From positions 843,700 through 907,699 of the forward strand of contig NZ_JBEFZF010000001.1 in the NCBI RefSeq assembly GCF_046524175.1: a stretch of 64,000 nt of DNA, read 5' to 3'. Positions 1 through 8,765 of this stretch are shown here, in pieces. Source of the DNA: Spongiivirga sp046524175 (GTDB lineage Bacteria; Bacteroidota; Bacteroidia; Flavobacteriales; Flavobacteriaceae). The translations under genes were made by a program, and so were the position numbers. Positions within the stretch are counted from its first letter, which is position 1. Each line of letters opens with the position of its first letter. The notes beneath the pieces were generated by a model. That model was not told where the DNA came from, made no database searches, and saw only the letters and a list, made by a program, of their open reading frames with translations.

Positions 1-1737
1 ATTTGCCTCACTTTCTAAGGCAATATCTCCTCCAAAAAGATTCACTAATTGCTTAACAACAGTAAGCCCCAGTCCGGTACCAACAATATTACCTTGTGCC
101 CTGTCTACTTGAGTAAAACTGTCAAAAATCTCCTTTTGTCGTTCTTTAGGAATCCCAATACCATTATCAATTATTTCAAATCTCAGTTTGGCTTTACTAT
201 TATCAATACCATGGCTCTGTACTGCAATAACTACCGTATCATTCTCCGTGAATTTTATAGCATTACCCACTAGATTTATTAAAATCTGAGAAAGTCTAAC
301 TGAATCTCCCTTTAACTGTCTTGGCACATTTTTATCAAGCTTTATCTTAACTTTATTATTACGCTGTTCAGCTTGATATTCAAAAGAATGTTGGATATTT
401 TTCAGCAGTGCTTTAATATTAAAACTAGTATTGTTAAGTACTACCTTCTTTGATTCTATCTTGCTTAATTGAAGCACGTCATTTATTAAATTAAGTAAAT
501 AGTCTCCTGAGAACTTTAAAGATTTAAGTATGGAATGTTCCTTCTTAGAAAACGAAGCGTCATCTAATAGCAAGGAAGTTAACCCGACCACACCATATAA
601 AGGTGTTCTTAACTCATGACTTACGGTTGAAATAAACTCCGATTTAACCTTAGCTAAATCCTCCGCTTCCTTTTTTGCCTGAAAAAGTTCCGCATTCCTC
701 TTTTTCAACATTGTACTCAAGCGATTCTTAGACCCCATCATTCTAAATGAGATAAACAAAAGAATAAGCAGAAGAAGCGTAGTGACACCTACAATGATGA
801 GCATCATACGGCGTTTCTGACTCAATTTTTCTTGCACTATTTGTCTTTCGGTAGCAACCTCTAACTCCCGTTTATATTCATCAACAATAAACTTTGATTG
901 CGCAATTGATGCTTGAGCAATTTTCTGCTCATTTAGTACTTTATCCTTCGCCTCAATATGTTTTAACAACAATTCATTGGCATGCTGAATATTACCTTGT
1001 ATCTGCTCAAGTAGCGCATAATCCATATAAATGTCAGCAAGTTGATCATGCATAAAAGCCGCCTCGCCAAACACTACAGCGTCAGCATAATTTTGTGAGG
1101 CTAATTTTAAATCATTTTTATGTGTATTGTATTTACCAAAAAGATAATTTACCTGGGCCTTGGATTGGGTGTCGCCAGCGCTATCAATGTAAGTTTTAGC
1201 CTCTACTAAAAACGGATACGCCTTTTCATAATCACTATCGTCAATATGTGTCCACCCAATATTTAAAATAGGAGTTAAAACCTCTAATGTGTCATTTATC
1301 TTTTTTGCATATTTTAATGCTTGCTGATAACTACCAATAGATTTTTCTTTGTTGTTATAACCCGATGCGTATACTTCTGCAATATTATTATGTAACCAAC
1401 AAAGCAGCGTATCATTTTTCGCTTTATTGGCATGATAAATACCTTTGTTATAACTGCGTTCGGCCTCATCAAAATTCTTAATTAACTCATAATTAAGTCC
1501 GATAAGATTATAGGCGTGAGCGCGGTTATAATGATCTTCAACTTTATCAGCAAATTTGATGGCTTTATTTGCCGTTTCTATAGATGCTTTAACCTCATAT
1601 TTGACATGATAGTTTGTTGCTTTTTGAATCAAACTATCTATATACAGTTTAGAAGTATCTAATACTTGCGCTCCAATATTCCCCACGTTGATCAATACGA
1701 CCAATAAGACCAAAAATCTATTTTTCTTTATCAACAC
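1..1737 (-). CDS. TPR-containing membrane sensor histidine kinase, 3' end beyond window
   Basis: The frame is open from about 1737 to the left edge, roughly 579 codons with no stop. In order it shows a signal peptide, TPR-like helical repeats (about residues 50-270), a coiled segment, one membrane helix (about 312-331), then a kinase core: H-box SHELRTP with His374, N-box around Asn492 (NLVGNAIKF), G1 box DNGIGIP from Asp524 and G2 box GTGLGL at 553-558. It should sense a signal through the periplasmic TPR part and autophosphorylate on His374. The frame has no ATG near its beginning; GTG at 1735-1737 is preferred because it gives a good signal peptide (TTG at 1734 or 1740 is possible). Any receiver domain would lie off the window. 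ettA lies 39 nt upstream on the same strand. Confidence 0.88.
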   Translation of the reverse strand, partial: MLIKKNRFLVLLVVLINVGNIGAQVLDTSKLYIDSLIQKATNYHVKYEVKASIETANKAIKFADKVEDHYNRAHAYNLIGLNYELIKNFDEAERSYNKGIYHANKAKNDTLLCWLHNNIAEVYASGYNNKEKSIGSYQQALKYAKKINDTLEVLTPILNIGWTHIDDSDYEKAYPFLVEAKTYIDSAGDTQSKAQVNYLFGKYNTHKNDLKLASQNYADAVVFGEAAFMHDQLADIYMDYALLEQIQGNIQHANELLLKHIEAKDKVLNEQKIAQASIAQSKFIVDEYKRELEVATERQIVQEKLSQKRRMMLIIVGVTTLLLLILLFISFRMMGSKNRLSTMLKKRNAELFQAKKEAEDLAKVKSEFISTVSHELRTPLYGVVGLTSLLLDDASFSKKEHSILKSLKFSGDYLLNLINDVLQLSKIESKKVVLNNTSFNIKALLKNIQHSFEYQAEQRNNKVKIKLDKNVPRQLKGDSVRLSQILINLVGNAIKFTENDTVVIAVQSHGIDNSKAKLRFEIIDNGIGIPKERQKEIFDSFTQVDRAQGNIVGTGLGLTVVKQLVNLFGGDIALESEAN

Positions 1738-1776
1738 CAATCTGTTTAGGGGGCAATTGCGCAAGTAGGTAATTAT

Positions 1777-3468
1777 TTATCTAACTAATTTTTTGTACTT
1801 AATGCGTTTCGGCATAATATCACCTCCAAGTCTTTTTCTCTTATTCTCTTCATAATCAGAAAAACCTCCTTCAAAAAAGTACACTTGACTATCTCCTTCA
1901 AATGCTAATATATGGGTGCAAATTCTATCTAGAAACCAACGGTCATGTGATATTACAACTGCACATCCAGCAAAATTCTCTAACCCTTCTTCTAAAGCCC
2001 GAAGTGTATTCACATCCAAATCATTCGTAGGTTCATCGAGTAATAAAACATTACCTTCTTCTTTAAGGGTCATTGCCAGATGAAGCCGGTTCCGTTCACC
2101 TCCGGAAAGCGTACTTACCTTTTTGTTTTGCTCGCTACCACTAAAATTAAATCTGCTTAAATATGCTCGCGAATTAACTTGCTTCCCTCCCATCATTACT
2201 AATTCTTGGCCTTCCGAGAAGTTTTCCCAAATAGATTTCTCAGGATCAATATTAGAATGGCTTTGATCTACATAAGCAATCTTGGCGGTATCGCCTACTT
2301 TAAAATCTCCTTTGTCCGGGCTTTCTTCTCCCATGATCATTCTAAAAATGGTAGTTTTCCCTGCTCCGTTTGGGCCTATGACGCCAACAATACCTGCCTG
2401 CGGTAGTTTAAAATTCAAATTCTCATACAACAACTTATCTCCATATGCCTTACTCACACCATTTGCATCAATCACATTGGTTCCTAGTCGGGGACCGTTA
2501 GGTATATATATTTCTAATTTTTCATCGAGCTGTTTTTGATCCTGACTCAAAAGCTTGTCGTAATTATTTAAACGAGCCTTTTGCTTCGCCTGCCTTCCTT
2601 TTGGAGCCATGCGAACCCATTCTAATTCTCTTTCTAAGGTCTTTTGACGTTTTGAAGCTTGTTTTTGTTCTTGCGCAAGACGTTTCGATTTTTGATCAAG
2701 CCATGAAGAATAGTTTCCTTTCCAAGGTATGCCTTCTCCCCTATCTAATTCTAAAATCCATCCAGCAACATTATCTAGAAAATAACGGTCGTGGGTTACA
2801 GCTATAACAGTGCCCTTATATTGCGCTAAATGATGTTCCAACCAGTGCACCGACTCGGCGTCTAAATGGTTAGTTGGTTCGTCTAATAATAACACATCAG
2901 GTTCTTGTAATAAAAGTCTACATAAAGCAACTCTTCTTCGCTCACCTCCTGATAGTACTCCAATTTTCTTGTCTGCCTCGGGAGTGCGAAGCGCGTCCAT
3001 TGCAATTTCCAACTTAGTGTCTAGTTCCCATGCATTACTTGCATCAATCTTATCTTGAAGTTGAGCTTGCTTATCCATAAGCTGCTGCATTTTGTCAGCA
3101 TCTTCATATACTTCTGGCAAACCAAACATGTCATTAATCTTGTTATACTCATCCAAGACTTCAACCACATCTGCTACTCCTTCTTTGACGACATCAATAA
3201 CTGTTTTTTCGGGGTCTAACTGCGGTTCTTGCTCTAAATAACCAACAGAATATCCTGGTGCGAATACTACATCACCTTGATAGTTTTTATCAACACCCGC
3301 AATTATTTTAAGTAAGGTTGATTTACCAGACCCATTAAGACCAAGAATTCCAATTTTAGCTCCATAAAAGAAGCTCAAATAAATATCTTTTAAAACCTGT
3401 TTATTAGCACTCTGATAGGTTTTAGACACTCCAGACATGGAGAAAATAACCTTCTTATCATCAGACAT
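1777..3468 (-). CDS. ettA: Energy-dependent translational throttle protein EttA (ABC-F ATPase)
   Basis: A 563-residue soluble protein with two ABC ATPase domains and no membrane segment, close to the usual 555 residues of EttA. Domain 1 has Walker A GLNGSGKST (43-51), signature LSGGE (172-176) and Walker B ending in DE (191-197). A charged linker at about 243-330 fits the P-site tRNA interaction motif. Domain 2 has GPNGAGKTT, LSGGERNR and LLLDEPTNDLD. The family binds the ribosomal E site and gates entry into elongation according to the ATP/ADP ratio. It starts 29 nt after the small membrane gene upstream and may share its transcript. Another ABC-F paralogue is possible, but length and linker favour EttA. 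Confidence 0.95.
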   Translation of the reverse strand: MSDDKKVIFSMSGVSKTYQSANKQVLKDIYLSFFYGAKIGILGLNGSGKSTLLKIIAGVDKNYQGDVVFAPGYSVGYLEQEPQLDPEKTVIDVVKEGVADVVEVLDEYNKINDMFGLPEVYEDADKMQQLMDKQAQLQDKIDASNAWELDTKLEIAMDALRTPEADKKIGVLSGGERRRVALCRLLLQEPDVLLLDEPTNHLDAESVHWLEHHLAQYKGTVIAVTHDRYFLDNVAGWILELDRGEGIPWKGNYSSWLDQKSKRLAQEQKQASKRQKTLERELEWVRMAPKGRQAKQKARLNNYDKLLSQDQKQLDEKLEIYIPNGPRLGTNVIDANGVSKAYGDKLLYENLNFKLPQAGIVGVIGPNGAGKTTIFRMIMGEESPDKGDFKVGDTAKIAYVDQSHSNIDPEKSIWENFSEGQELVMMGGKQVNSRAYLSRFNFSGSEQNKKVSTLSGGERNRLHLAMTLKEEGNVLLLDEPTNDLDVNTLRALEEGLENFAGCAVVISHDRWFLDRICTHILAFEGDSQVYFFEGGFSDYEENKRKRLGGDIMPKRIKYKKLVR

Positions 3469-3497
3469 AAGTTGTTACAATTATATTTTGGTAATTA

Positions 3498-3680
3498 TTA
3501 AACTCTTCCTTTCAAGGCATTAAAAACCCAGGCGATAGCAAAAAATCCAATTCCAACAGCAGCAAACCCCCATCCAGCAATCTCATCATATCTAAAAGCA
3601 CCAAGTGCAATTAGTGCGCAGCCAACAATAATCATGATAAAGGTTGCCAATGCCAATACCGTATTTTTATTCATTCCCAT
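3498..3680 (-). CDS. Small CAL67264-family membrane protein
   Basis: Sixty residues with two hydrophobic helices (about 7-28 and 34-54) and a short basic end. The sequence (start MGMNKNTVLA, glycine-rich GWGFAAVGIGFFA) fits my memory of a conserved flavobacterial family named after the Gramella protein CAL67264, whose function is unknown. It should sit in the inner membrane. A second ATG two codons in is an alternative start. It precedes ettA by 29 nt on the same strand. No catalytic or metal-binding residues are visible. Confidence 0.8.
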   Translation of the reverse strand: MGMNKNTVLALATFIMIIVGCALIALGAFRYDEIAGWGFAAVGIGFFAIAWVFNALKGRV

Positions 3681-3823
3681 CTTGTTATAATTTTAGATTA
3701 GTATTAGGGGGATTGATGACATTATTAAAGTCTAGATGGCAAATATCGTTTTTTTTACCTAAACTAAGTTACCAAAAAAAATAGTGCTATTTTGTACTTT
3801 AGCCATGTATTGAAAAAACCAGA

Positions 3824-5452
3824 ATGGACATAAAATTTAACGCTAACGAAGACCATAATAAATTACTGCTATCTGATCTTAAAAGACGACTTGCAAAGGT
3901 GAAACTTGGTGGTGGCCAAAAGCGAATAGACAAACTGCATAATCAAGGTAAATTAACTGCCAGAGAGCGGGTCGAACTTCTTTTTGACCCGAAAAAAGAG
4001 CAAATTGAAATTGGCGCGTTTGCTGGTGACGATATGTACAAAGAACATGGAGGATGTCCCTCGGGAGGTGTAGTGGTTAAAATTGGATACGTTAGTGGTA
4101 AACAATGCATTGTTGTCGCTAATGATGCTACAGTAAAAGCAGGTGCCTGGTTTCCTATAACAGGGAAAAAGAATTTACGTGCTCAAGAGATTGCCATTGA
4201 AAATAGATTACCTATTATATATCTAGTTGATAGTGCTGGGGTGTATTTACCCATGCAGGATGAAATTTTTCCTGACAAAGAACATTTCGGTCGAATATTT
4301 AGAAACAATGCAGTGATGAGTAGCATGGGTATTACCCAAATTGCTGTTGTAATGGGTAGCTGTGTAGCGGGAGGAGCATACTTACCAATAATGAGCGATG
4401 AAGCGATGATCGTTGATAAAACCGGTAGTATTTTTCTCGCCGGGAGTTATTTGGTAAAAGCAGCGATTGGAGAAGATATTGACAATGAAACACTTGGTGG
4501 TGCAACTACGCACTGTGAAATTAGTGGGGTAACTGATTATAAAGCAATAGATGATAAAGATGCACTTTTTAGAGTACGTAAAATAGTAGGTAAAATTGGC
4601 AAAGCTGAAGATGCCGGTTTTTCAAAAGTGCAATCCAAAAAACCTACTGAAAATGAATATGACATTTTTGGAATATTACCCAAAAAAAGGTCAGACCAAT
4701 ATGATATGAAAGAGATCATTAAACGTTTGGTCGATAACTCTGAATTCGAAGAATACAAGGAAGGATATGGTAAAACCTTAATAACTGCCTATGCTCGTAT
4801 TGATGGCTGGGCGGTAGGGATTGTAGCCAACCAACGAAAGGTAGTTAAAAACAGAAAAGGAGAAATGCAGTTTGGAGGTGTTATTTATAGCGACTCTGCC
4901 GACAAAGCAACGCGGTTTATTGCTAACTGCAACCAAAAGAAAATTCCACTAGTTTTTTTACAAGACGTAACCGGATTTATGGTGGGTAGCAAGAGTGAGC
5001 ATGGTGGTATTATAAAAGACGGCGCCAAAATGGTAAATGCAGTTAGTAATTCGGTAGTGCCCAAATTTACAGTGGTCGTTGGTAATAGTTATGGTGCGGG
5101 TAATTACGCGATGTGTGGCAAAGCATATGATCCTAGGCTCATAGTAGCATGGCCAAGCGCGGAGCTTGCAGTTATGAGCGGAAACTCAGCAGCAAAAGTT
5201 TTGCTACAAATCGAGACCGCCACCTTAAAAAAACAGGGGAAAACCATCAGTAAAGAAGAGGAAACTGAGCTTTTTAACAAGATAAAATCCCGTTATGACA
5301 ATCAAGTATCTCCGTATTATGCTGCAGCTCGGTTATGGACAGATGCGATTATCAATCCTTTAGATACTAGAAAATGGATTAGCATGGGCATTGAAGCAGC
5401 CAATCAAGCTCCTATCGAAAAACGATTTAATCTAGGAGTGATTCAGGTATGA
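3824..5452 (+). CDS. Acyl-CoA carboxylase carboxyltransferase (beta) subunit, methylcrotonyl-CoA type
   Basis: A 542-residue crotonase-fold carboxyltransferase. The N-terminal half has the HGGCPSGG segment, DSAGVYLPMQDE and the MGSCVAGGAY oxyanion-type loop; the C-terminal half has GGVIYSDSADK and VVGNSYGAGNYAM. DSAGVYLPMQDEIFPD and GGATTHCEISGVTD resemble methylcrotonyl-CoA carboxylase beta more than propionyl-CoA carboxylase. The subunit moves the carboxyl group from biotin to an acyl-CoA, as in leucine degradation. No biotin carboxylase/BCCP subunit lies in the window, so the alpha partner must be elsewhere. TACTTTAG about 25 nt upstream is a weak -7 box. The substrate is inferred from motif resemblance only. 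Confidence 0.88.
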   Translation: MDIKFNANEDHNKLLLSDLKRRLAKVKLGGGQKRIDKLHNQGKLTARERVELLFDPKKEQIEIGAFAGDDMYKEHGGCPSGGVVVKIGYVSGKQCIVVANDATVKAGAWFPITGKKNLRAQEIAIENRLPIIYLVDSAGVYLPMQDEIFPDKEHFGRIFRNNAVMSSMGITQIAVVMGSCVAGGAYLPIMSDEAMIVDKTGSIFLAGSYLVKAAIGEDIDNETLGGATTHCEISGVTDYKAIDDKDALFRVRKIVGKIGKAEDAGFSKVQSKKPTENEYDIFGILPKKRSDQYDMKEIIKRLVDNSEFEEYKEGYGKTLITAYARIDGWAVGIVANQRKVVKNRKGEMQFGGVIYSDSADKATRFIANCNQKKIPLVFLQDVTGFMVGSKSEHGGIIKDGAKMVNAVSNSVVPKFTVVVGNSYGAGNYAMCGKAYDPRLIVAWPSAELAVMSGNSAAKVLLQIETATLKKQGKTISKEEETELFNKIKSRYDNQVSPYYAAARLWTDAIINPLDTRKWISMGIEAANQAPIEKRFNLGVIQV

Positions 5453-5458
5453 TGCACA

Positions 5459-5854
5459 ATGAAAAAACTACTTGACCTCAAACATTTACATCTCATAACT
5501 TCTGCTGTGATTGTTATTAGCGTAGGACTACTTTACGGGGCAGCTCCTAGTAAAATTATGCCTTGGCTATTTGGTTTTGATGTTGAAGACCTTGAACTGA
5601 AAAACATTTTTAGAGCCCAGATGGGGTTATACCTTGCTCTTGGTATTTACTGGATAGTGGGCGTTCGTAAAACTGAATTGTGGAGGGGAGCTACTATTTC
5701 CAACATTGTATTCATGGGAGGTCTTGCTTTAGGTAGATTGGTAAGTACCATTATGGATGGATTCTCTATTCAGTATGGCATTGGTATGATCTTAGAAGCT
5801 GTATATGCAGTTTGGGGAATATATAATCTAACACGATATCACTCAACTTCTTAA
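5459..5854 (+). CDS. DUF4345-like four-helix membrane protein
   Basis: A 131-residue protein with four hydrophobic helices and a conserved-looking FRAQMGLYLALGIYW segment that resembles DUF4345. The function of this family is unknown. It starts 6 nt after the carboxyltransferase stop, so the two are almost certainly cotranscribed, but the pairing does not reveal a role. Basic N-terminus (MKKLLDLKH) and no lipobox. The family assignment is from memory of the motif, so moderate. Confidence 0.72.
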   Translation: MKKLLDLKHLHLITSAVIVISVGLLYGAAPSKIMPWLFGFDVEDLELKNIFRAQMGLYLALGIYWIVGVRKTELWRGATISNIVFMGGLALGRLVSTIMDGFSIQYGIGMILEAVYAVWGIYNLTRYHSTS

Positions 5855-5967
5855 TTGCTCAATTTTTAGTTTAGTTGAATTCAATTTAATTCCTATTTAA
5901 CGAGTCACATTGAGCAACACAAATTTAATGTATTGTAAATCAATAATTTAAATTTTAAAAGTGTTAC

Positions 5968-6031
5968 TTTAAAATCTTCGAATAAAATTTTGGCACGCGC
6001 TTTGATATCTACTAAGCGAAGAGATTTTAAA
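5968..6031 (+). repeat. Imperfect inverted repeat in the leader of the Arg/Ser-rich gene
   Basis: TTTAAAATCTTCG at 5968-5980 is complementary to CGAAGAGATTTTAAA at 6017-6031 apart from a two-base bulge. The loop is about 36 nt and carries the GC-rich word GGCACGCGC. It lies in the 203-nt gap before 6058, ending 26 nt before the ATG. It could be an mRNA leader structure or an operator; no T-run follows it, so it is not an intrinsic terminator. Confidence 0.5.
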
Positions 6032-6057
6032 CAAGTCTCAAACCAAAATGTATTAAG

Positions 6058-7224
6058 ATGAAAAAATTCGCACTTTTAATCGCTTTAGTTTTTACAGCAC
6101 CCATGTTTAGCGCTGTAACTGGTTATAATGGCTATGGTAGGTCGTTTGTATTTGTTGAAGGAAATATCACCTTCTCTGTTTTTCCTGACGGAGAGTTTGA
6201 TTTCCAGATCTACAGAGATGATATTATAGGTGCTAATGCAAATTTTGGAAATGTAAATATTAGCTTCAATTCTGGTTATGATTATGGTGCTTATGTGCAG
6301 TATGATGATTATGGTGCCGTCATACAAGTTGAAAACACTCCTATATTTTATGATTTTTATGGTCGAGTAAACCGAATTGGTGATATCTATATCAACTATA
6401 GAAATAACCGTGTAACTCGCGTAGGTGGATTACGAGTTTTCTACAACAACTTTGGCGCTTTTGATTATTGCACTGGTTTTATCAATGTGTTTAATAGACG
6501 ATATATTTATAGGCCTTATTTCGACTTTTTTGCTAGACCACGTTTAGATTTGTGTTTAGTTAATTATAGACCTTACAGAAGATTTTATACCCCTATTAGA
6601 TACAGTTATTATAGACCGTATAGAAATAACTTTAGAAGATCTTTTTATCGAGTAGGTCGTGAGCATAGATATGCAAATGTTAACAGCAGAAGATCTATAT
6701 ACCGAAATGATCGAAGAGTCTCTCGAAGAAATGATGTAGCGTATTACAATAGAAGGTCTTCAGCAAGAAGAAGTACTGACGGAGTTTCTCGCAGAAGCTC
6801 AACAACAAGAAGAAATAATGGTGTTGTTTCTAGAAGAAGCGGGACTGTAAACAGAAGTAATAATAGTGCAATCTCGAGACGCAGTGGTAACAATGAAGTA
6901 AGAAGAAGTAGTACGACTACTAGAAGATCGAGCACAATAAACAGATCTAGTAACTCAAGAAGAAGTTCAAACACCATTGCTCAAAGAAGTAGTAATAGTA
7001 AAAGAAATCAATCGGTACGAAGAAGTAATTCATCAAACCGTTCTAGTGGAGTAAGCAGGTCGAATAACTCAAGACGGTCGGCTTCTGTAAAAAGATCAGC
7101 GCCGCAAAAGCGATCGCGAAGTACCGTAAGTAGGTCTTCATCAAGCAGACCAAAAGCTTCGGTTAAAAGAAGTAGCTCTTCAAGAAGAAGTTCTTCAGGA
7201 AGAAGCGCAAGAACTAGAAGTTAG
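6058..7224 (+). CDS. Secreted protein with Tyr/Asn-rich N-domain and long Arg/Ser-rich tail
   Basis: A 388-residue protein. Residues 1-20 are a signal peptide. About 22-160 is rich in Gly, Asn, Tyr and Phe with alternating polar/aromatic residues, suggesting beta structure. About 160-200 is Tyr/Arg-rich. From about 200 to the end nearly every residue is Arg or Ser (RRSS, RRSN, SKR blocks) with no hydrophobic core, so this part is probably disordered and strongly basic, pI well above 10. Export would place a polycation in the periplasm or on the surface, where it could bind LPS, polysaccharide or DNA. I know no function. The tail is built from repeated AGA/AGT-type codons, so its length may vary by repeat slippage. 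It stands alone with a terminator just downstream. Confidence 0.85.
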   Translation: MKKFALLIALVFTAPMFSAVTGYNGYGRSFVFVEGNITFSVFPDGEFDFQIYRDDIIGANANFGNVNISFNSGYDYGAYVQYDDYGAVIQVENTPIFYDFYGRVNRIGDIYINYRNNRVTRVGGLRVFYNNFGAFDYCTGFINVFNRRYIYRPYFDFFARPRLDLCLVNYRPYRRFYTPIRYSYYRPYRNNFRRSFYRVGREHRYANVNSRRSIYRNDRRVSRRNDVAYYNRRSSARRSTDGVSRRSSTTRRNNGVVSRRSGTVNRSNNSAISRRSGNNEVRRSSTTTRRSSTINRSSNSRRSSNTIAQRSSNSKRNQSVRRSNSSNRSSGVSRSNNSRRSASVKRSAPQKRSRSTVSRSSSSRPKASVKRSSSSRRSSSGRSARTRS

Positions 7225-7259
7225 GCTTTTAGATATTTGAATTAGTTAGTAAATCAATT

Positions 7260-7294
7260 ACGCTCTCGAACTAGTCACTCGGGAGCGTTTTTTA
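7260..7294 (+). terminator. Intrinsic terminator after the Arg/Ser-rich gene
   Basis: Stem ACGCTCTCGA (7260-7269) pairs with TCGGGAGCGT (7279-7288) with one mismatch, followed by a T-run. It separates the plus-strand gene from the convergent flippase gene. Confidence 0.85.
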
Positions 7295-8764
7295 TTACTG
7301 GGCTTTACGCTTACCCAAAAAACTATCCGCTAGGGTATTAATATCTGTAGATACCTGCAGTTTGTATATTAAAAAGAGATACAGTATTCCCACTACAACT
7401 GATTTTAAGAGGATATTAATGATAGGATGAAACCAAAAATTCCAAAAATAAAATAGCCCACTAAATCCTAATAGCGCAGCTAAAATAATGAGTTGTTCAT
7501 TTTGGAAAGGATGAATCTTAAACGATCGCCATACCACGATCACTTTGATTGTATTGTAAATTAATAAAGATAACAAGGTGGCTACTGCAGCACCATTGAT
7601 TCCCATTTTCGGGATTAAAATCCAATTGAATAAGATGGTGAAAATTGCTAACGCAACTCCTAACACCAATACCATTTTGTAGTATTTGGAATTGTATAAA
7701 ATGCTTGTACTATTACCCATTACATTATCCATTAGTTTAGCAATTCCTATCAAAATAACAACCAAAATTCCTTGCTTATAAGCTGGATCAATGATTTCAT
7801 AAAGTTGATCGACATTTAAAATAATCAATAAGAAAATGAGCCCTCCCACAGTAAAAAGGTTCAATGACGTTTTTCGGTATAGCGAATTCAATCCTATAAG
7901 ATCATTTTTATTTATAAGCTCTGCAGTAAGAGGGTGTGTTATTTGACTCATCGCTCTATTGGGTACTACAATCACAGTAGCAATAAATGTTGCAACGCCA
8001 TAATAAGCGACGTTACCCAGACCTTCTTTTAAAATACCGATCATCTGTTTGTCAATCTCTAACAGCACAATTACAACAGAACCTGCCAGGACAATAAAAG
8101 TGGCGTAGCGTATTATTTCATTGATATTTTTAAGTGGTTTTAAGCCCAAAGAAGGTCTTTTTAGGAAGAAGGCATACCACATCATAAAAACTGTGCGACC
8201 TATATAAACAAAGGTTAATCCATATAAAAACTGCTCATTGGTAATTACCTTCAAAAAAACTAATATCAGCAGTATACTAACGCATACCCTTGCAAAAATC
8301 TCTTTCATCACATTTCCAAAAACACTTTTCAAATGCACTTTACACCAGGCATAGAACACTTCAAAATATGCCATTGAAAAGCCAATAATAAATATGAGAA
8401 ATGCGTACGGTTTAATTAGTTCATTTTTAATCGATAACCATTCCGATATACTATTTCTAAAGATAAAACCTATGACACCAAACGGGACAACTACTACCAG
8501 TGGTAAAATTAGCATCCACGTTAAAAACCTTTTTTGATTCTTTTCGTCCGTGTAACTACTATAAAACTTAATGATAGTATCCTGAATACCAAATGATAAT
8601 AATGGTTGAATGATTAAGGCTCCAGCAAGAATAAACATCACCAGCCCAAAAAACTCTTCACCTAAAAAATTCGTGTATAAAAAAAGGGTATTTACCGCCC
8701 CAAAGCCAAAACCAACATAAGTGGCCAGCATATTTTTAAACGATTGGTTTAGTACAATTCCCAT
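7295..8764 (-). CDS. Polysaccharide/lipid-linked oligosaccharide flippase (MOP superfamily, Wzx-like)
   Basis: A 489-residue protein with about 14 hydrophobic helices and short loops, the architecture of Wzx-type flippases of the MOP superfamily. Such proteins move undecaprenyl-linked glycans across the inner membrane. It starts 1 nt after the glycosyltransferase stop, so they are translated from one mRNA with YfhO and DUF4834 upstream. That setting supports cell-surface glycan or glycolipid assembly. No O-antigen polymerase is nearby, so the cargo may be short. Family is clear, substrate unknown. Confidence 0.88.
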   Translation of the reverse strand: MGIVLNQSFKNMLATYVGFGFGAVNTLFLYTNFLGEEFFGLVMFILAGALIIQPLLSFGIQDTIIKFYSSYTDEKNQKRFLTWMLILPLVVVVPFGVIGFIFRNSISEWLSIKNELIKPYAFLIFIIGFSMAYFEVFYAWCKVHLKSVFGNVMKEIFARVCVSILLILVFLKVITNEQFLYGLTFVYIGRTVFMMWYAFFLKRPSLGLKPLKNINEIIRYATFIVLAGSVVIVLLEIDKQMIGILKEGLGNVAYYGVATFIATVIVVPNRAMSQITHPLTAELINKNDLIGLNSLYRKTSLNLFTVGGLIFLLIILNVDQLYEIIDPAYKQGILVVILIGIAKLMDNVMGNSTSILYNSKYYKMVLVLGVALAIFTILFNWILIPKMGINGAAVATLLSLLIYNTIKVIVVWRSFKIHPFQNEQLIILAALLGFSGLFYFWNFWFHPIINILLKSVVVGILYLFLIYKLQVSTDINTLADSFLGKRKAQ

Positions 8765-8765
8765 G

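Noticed and set aside
49..273. Plus-strand reading frame inside the histidine kinase
   Set aside because: The minus frame carries N-box and DNGIGIP motifs at these bases, so this is a shadow.
6744..6977. Leu-rich reading frame on the strand opposite the Arg/Ser tail
   Set aside because: It is the antisense of AGA/AGT-type codons; the result is a poly-Leu sequence with no start signal or other gene features.
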